Shown here: piece by piece, positions 3,571-6,422 of the stretch | How the letters are laid out: each line of letters begins with the position of its first letter | Numbering within the stretch: position 1 is the first letter of the stretch | Source of the DNA: Paludibacteraceae bacterium | GTDB lineage: Bacteria; Bacteroidota; Bacteroidia; Bacteroidales; Paludibacteraceae | NCBI GenBank assembly: GCA_017646225.1 | Contig: JAGCMZ010000146.1 | Coordinates: 1 to 6,422, forward strand | Reading direction: 5' to 3' | DNA: 6,422 nucleotides | Translations under genes and position numbers: made by a program | Notes under the pieces: model-generated | The model's input: only the letters and a program-made list of their open reading frames with translations | Databases searched by the model: none | Told to the model about the DNA's origin: nothing

Positions 3571-6422
3571 TTATTTTTAATCCAGTTGAAGGCATTAACA
3601 AACGCCTCTACCCAAGGAGTAATCTCATCTTGGCGACCTGCTGGATAGTGCGCCCATTGCCATGGGAAGATAGCACGTTCCAAGTGAGGCATCATAGCCA
3701 AGTGACGACCATCTGCCGAACAGATGCCCGCTACGTTATAGTCTGAACCGTTGGGGTTAGCAGGATAACCAGCATGTGTATATTTAGCAATGATGTTGTA
3801 ATTTTCTTCGCCCATAGGAAGCGAGAATTTGCCTTCGCCGTGTGCTACCCAAATACCCAAACGGCTACCCGATAAGCTGCCAAACATAACCGAATTGTTT
3901 TCGGGAATGGTTAGACCCACAAAGTTCGATTCAAACTTGTGCGAGTTGTTGTGCAACATTTTGGTGCGTTTTTCGTGTTCTGGGTTTACTAGGTTCAATT
4001 CAACCATCAACTGACAACCGTTGCAAATACCCAAACTCAAGGTATCTTTGCGTGCGTAGAAATTGTCAAGGGCTTTTTTCGCTTTTTCGTTGTACAAGAA
4101 ACCGCCTGCCCAACCTTTGGCACTACCTAGTACGTCCGAGTTAGAGAAACCACCGCAGAATACAATCATGTTGATGTCTTCTAGGGTTTCGCGACCCGAT
4201 GCCAAGTCGGTCATGTGAACGTCTTTTACGTCAAAGCCTGCTAGGTATAGCGAGTAAGCCATTTCGCGTTCGCCGTTGGTACCTTTTTCGCGGATAATAG
4301 CGGCTTTGATACCACTTTCGGCGTGTGGTGTTTGCAAACCAAATTGCGAAAGTTGACCGGTAAAGCTTGACAAGATAGCCAAGTCAAGAGGTTGGTTTTT
4401 ATAGTTTTCGAAACGTTCTTTAGCGCATGCTTCGCCGCTTTGTTTACGGTCTAGCAAGTACGATGGACGGTACCATACGTCGCGTAGTTCGTCAATGTTG
4501 AAGGTGTATTTTTCGTTGTCTTTTACAACAATTAAGCTGCGTTCTTCAATGGGGTAACCAATTTTAGCAAAACCAATGCCGTTTTCGGTCAATAGTTTTT
4601 CTACCTCTGCGTTGTTTTTGGTTTGAATAAATACACCAGGATTTTCTGAGAATAACAATTTAACGGTGTCTTTTTCGGCTAGCGAAGATAGGTTGATGCA
4701 TAAACCGCCTTTGGTGTTCGCAAAGGTCATTTCTAGCAATGCGGTAATCAAACCACCTTCCGAAATATCGTGACCGGCAAGGATGTAATCTTTTTCAATC
4801 AAGGCTTGGATGCTGTTAAAGGCATCGGCAAAGTATTCAGGATTTTGAACGGTAGGAACTTCGTTACCAATTTTGCCCAAGCATTGGTACAATACCGAAC
4901 CACCTAGTTTTAGGTTGTCGAAAGAGAAGTCAACGTAATAGATAGAGCTGTTTTTGTCGTTTTTCACAACAGGGCTAACTACTTGTTTAACGTCGGCTAC
5001 TTCGGCACCAGCCGAGATGATAACGGTACCAGGCGATAATACTTTTTTGTCGCCGTATTTTTGGGTCATCGACAAGCTGTCTTTACCGGTTGGGATGTTG
5101 ATACCCAGGCTGCAAGCAAAGTCACTACATGCTTCTACTGCTTTGTACAAACGAGCATCTTCGCCTTCGTTTTTGCAGGGCCACATCCAGTTGGCCGAAA
5201 GCGAAACGCTTTCAATGCCGTTGGCAAGACGCGCCCAAACAATGTTGGTAAGGGCTTCTGCGATAGCCAAAACAGAACCGGCTTCTGGGTTCGCAAGGGC
5301 TGCCAAGGGCGCGTGGCCAATGGATGTGGCAATACCTTCTTTGCCACGGTAGTCCAATGCTACCACACCCAAGTCGTTAAGGGGCAATTGCAACTCGCCA
5401 GCACATTGTTGACGGGCAATTTTACCGGTTACCGAACGGTCTACCTTGTTGGTTAACCAGTCTTTACATGCCACGTGCTCCATGCTCAATACTTGTTTTA
5501 CATAGTTTTCAATTTGAGCAGCATCGGTAGCAGGATTAGCAAAGTTAGCCTCAACGGTATTGTCTTTGATGATGGTTCTTGGTGGTTTACCAATCATGTA
5601 ATCCAAGCGTAGGTTGATGGGTTTTTCGCCATCGGCTTGTTCAAATACAAAGTTCATATCGCCTGTAGTTTCACCTACTACATACATAGGCGAGCGTTCG
5701 CGGTCGGCAATACGGTTAATAAGCGCAAGGTCTTCTTCTTTTACTAGCAAGCCCATACGTTCTTGGCTTTCGTTACCAATAATTTCTTTGGCAGAAAGGG
5801 TAGGGTCGCCAATAGGCAATTTGCTCATATCAATTTTACCGCCAGTGCTTTCTACCAATTCCGATAGGCAGTTTAAGTGACCGCCTGCACCGTGGTCGTG
5901 GATAGAAACAATGGGGTTGTTATCGCTTTCTGCTAAGGTACGAATTACGTTAGCAGCACGTTTTTGCATTTCGGGGTTAGCACGTTGTACGGCATTCAAC
6001 TCAATGGCATTGGCATATTGACCGGTATTTACCGACGATACAGCGCCACCACCCATACCAATACGGTAGTTATCGCCACCCAATACAACTACTTTTTCGC
6101 CAACTTCGGGTTCGCCTTTTAGGGCATCGCGTTGGGTACCAAAACCAACACCACCGGCTAGCATAATTACTTTGTCAAAGCCGTACTGTTTGTCATCTTC
6201 TTCGTGTTCAAAACACAACAACGAACCGCAAATAAGGGGTTGGCCAAATTTGTTACCAAAGTCAGAAGCACCGTTCGATGCTTTGATAAGGATTTGTTCG
6301 GGAGTTTGGTACAACCAGTTGCGTTCTTTGATGCTTTCTTCCCAGCTTTTGCCAGCTTCGCAACGAGGATACGATGTCATGTAAACAGCAGTACCTGCAA
6401 TAGGCAAACTAGCTTTACCACC
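3558..6422 (-). CDS. purL: Phosphoribosylformylglycinamidine synthase (FGAM synthase), large single-chain form, N terminus beyond the window
   Basis: A cytosolic enzyme of de novo purine synthesis: FGAR + ATP + glutamine give FGAM + ADP + Pi + glutamate. The frame is open to the right edge, leaving 954 residues; large PurLs have about 1,200-1,300, so roughly the first quarter is missing. Residues below are counted from the edge. The first ATP-binding synthetase half includes GASDFGNKFGQPL (50-62), GDNYRIGMGGG (116-126), IHDHGAGGH (174-182) and the NESQERMGL loop (217-225). A second, degenerate synthetase half follows, with PTGKDSLS and GHDISEGGL. The C-terminal class I glutamine amidotransferase domain has VFCGGFSNSDVLGSAKGWAG, GICNGCQ with nucleophile C800, HGEGKF, and the PHLER motif with H913 and E915, so the catalytic triad is intact. 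The product may need no separate PurQ or PurS. There is no start codon in the window; a TTG at 6407 is internal. The stop codon lies within the 3465-3570 inverted repeat. Confidence 0.97.
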   Translation of the reverse strand, partial: GGKASLPIAGTAVYMTSYPRCEAGKSWEESIKERNWLYQTPEQILIKASNGASDFGNKFGQPLICGSLLCFEHEEDDKQYGFDKVIMLAGGVGFGTQRDALKGEPEVGEKVVVLGGDNYRIGMGGGAVSSVNTGQYANAIELNAVQRANPEMQKRAANVIRTLAESDNNPIVSIHDHGAGGHLNCLSELVESTGGKIDMSKLPIGDPTLSAKEIIGNESQERMGLLVKEEDLALINRIADRERSPMYVVGETTGDMNFVFEQADGEKPINLRLDYMIGKPPRTIIKDNTVEANFANPATDAAQIENYVKQVLSMEHVACKDWLTNKVDRSVTGKIARQQCAGELQLPLNDLGVVALDYRGKEGIATSIGHAPLAALANPEAGSVLAIAEALTNIVWARLANGIESVSLSANWMWPCKNEGEDARLYKAVEACSDFACSLGINIPTGKDSLSMTQKYGDKKVLSPGTVIISAGAEVADVKQVVSPVVKNDKNSSIYYVDFSFDNLKLGGSVLYQCLGKIGNEVPTVQNPEYFADAFNSIQALIEKDYILAGHDISEGGLITALLEMTFANTKGGLCINLSSLAEKDTVKLLFSENPGVFIQTKNNAEVEKLLTENGIGFAKIGYPIEERSLIVVKDNEKYTFNIDELRDVWYRPSYLLDRKQSGEACAKERFENYKNQPLDLAILSSFTGQLSQFGLQTPHAESGIKAAIIREKGTNGEREMAYSLYLAGFDVKDVHMTDLASGRETLEDINMIVFCGGFSNSDVLGSAKGWAGGFLYNEKAKKALDNFYARKDTLSLGICNGCQLMVELNLVNPEHEKRTKMLHNNSHKFESNFVGLTIPENNSVMFGSLSGSRLGIWVAHGEGKFSLPMGEENYNIIAKYTHAGYPANPNGSDYNVAGICSADGRHLAMMPHLERAIFPWQWAHYPAGRQDEITPWVEAFVNAFNWIKNNFKG

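Noticed and set aside
4043..4050. TATCTTTG on the plus strand inside purL
   Set aside because: It matches the -7 consensus but is antisense within conserved coding sequence (around KDTLSLGIC), with no gene downstream. It is probably chance.
4954..5456. Overlapping open frames of about 130 codons on the plus strand
   Set aside because: They are antisense to strongly conserved purL sequence and show no family resemblance, so they are shadows of codon bias.
6405..6407. TTG as a start codon for purL
   Set aside because: The reading frame continues unbroken to the window edge, and the known N-terminal quarter of large PurL would be missing. The TTG is an internal Leu codon.

Overview
The window looks like chromosomal DNA of a member of the Bacteroidota, probably Bacteroidales-like. 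Three things suggest this: a large single-chain PurL of the type I associate with that group, the phylum's characteristic -7 promoter motif (TAnnTTTG) in the one clear regulatory gap, and starts without recognisable Shine-Dalgarno sequences. Assignment below phylum is a guess. The DNA is gene-dense. Most of it is core metabolism, and no phage, transposase, CRISPR or RNA gene is visible.

Layout from left to right. Positions 1-892 (minus) hold the N-terminal half of an S41 carboxyl-terminal processing protease, cut by the window edge before its catalytic serine. Its start lies inside the end of a dCMP deaminase gene (882-1313, minus), so the two are probably one transcript. A divergent gap (1314-1397) separates this pair from a lipoprotein-type FAD:protein FMN transferase, ApbE (1398-2384, plus). 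ApbE runs tail to tail, with one base between stops, into a translationally coupled pair of single-domain CHR-family (chromate transporter-like) membrane proteins (2907-3443 then 2386-2910, minus). A 114-nt gap then leads to the large phosphoribosylformylglycinamidine synthase PurL (3558-6422, minus), which lacks its N-terminal quarter because of the right edge.

The most interesting parts are non-coding or at junctions. (1) A perfect 17-bp inverted repeat with a 4-nt loop lies between the dCMP deaminase and apbE. Each arm carries a TATCTTTG -7 element, so it reads as two face-to-face overlapping promoters. (2) A roughly 106-nt imperfect inverted repeat fills the purL-CHR gap. It includes the last bases of purL and resembles a REP/MITE-like dispersed element. 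(3) An A7 run at the ATGA overlap of the two CHR genes is in the right register for a -1 shift that would fuse the two half-transporters. No clearly new multi-gene system is visible. The genes belong to known families, and their adjacency is probably incidental apart from the two operon pairs.
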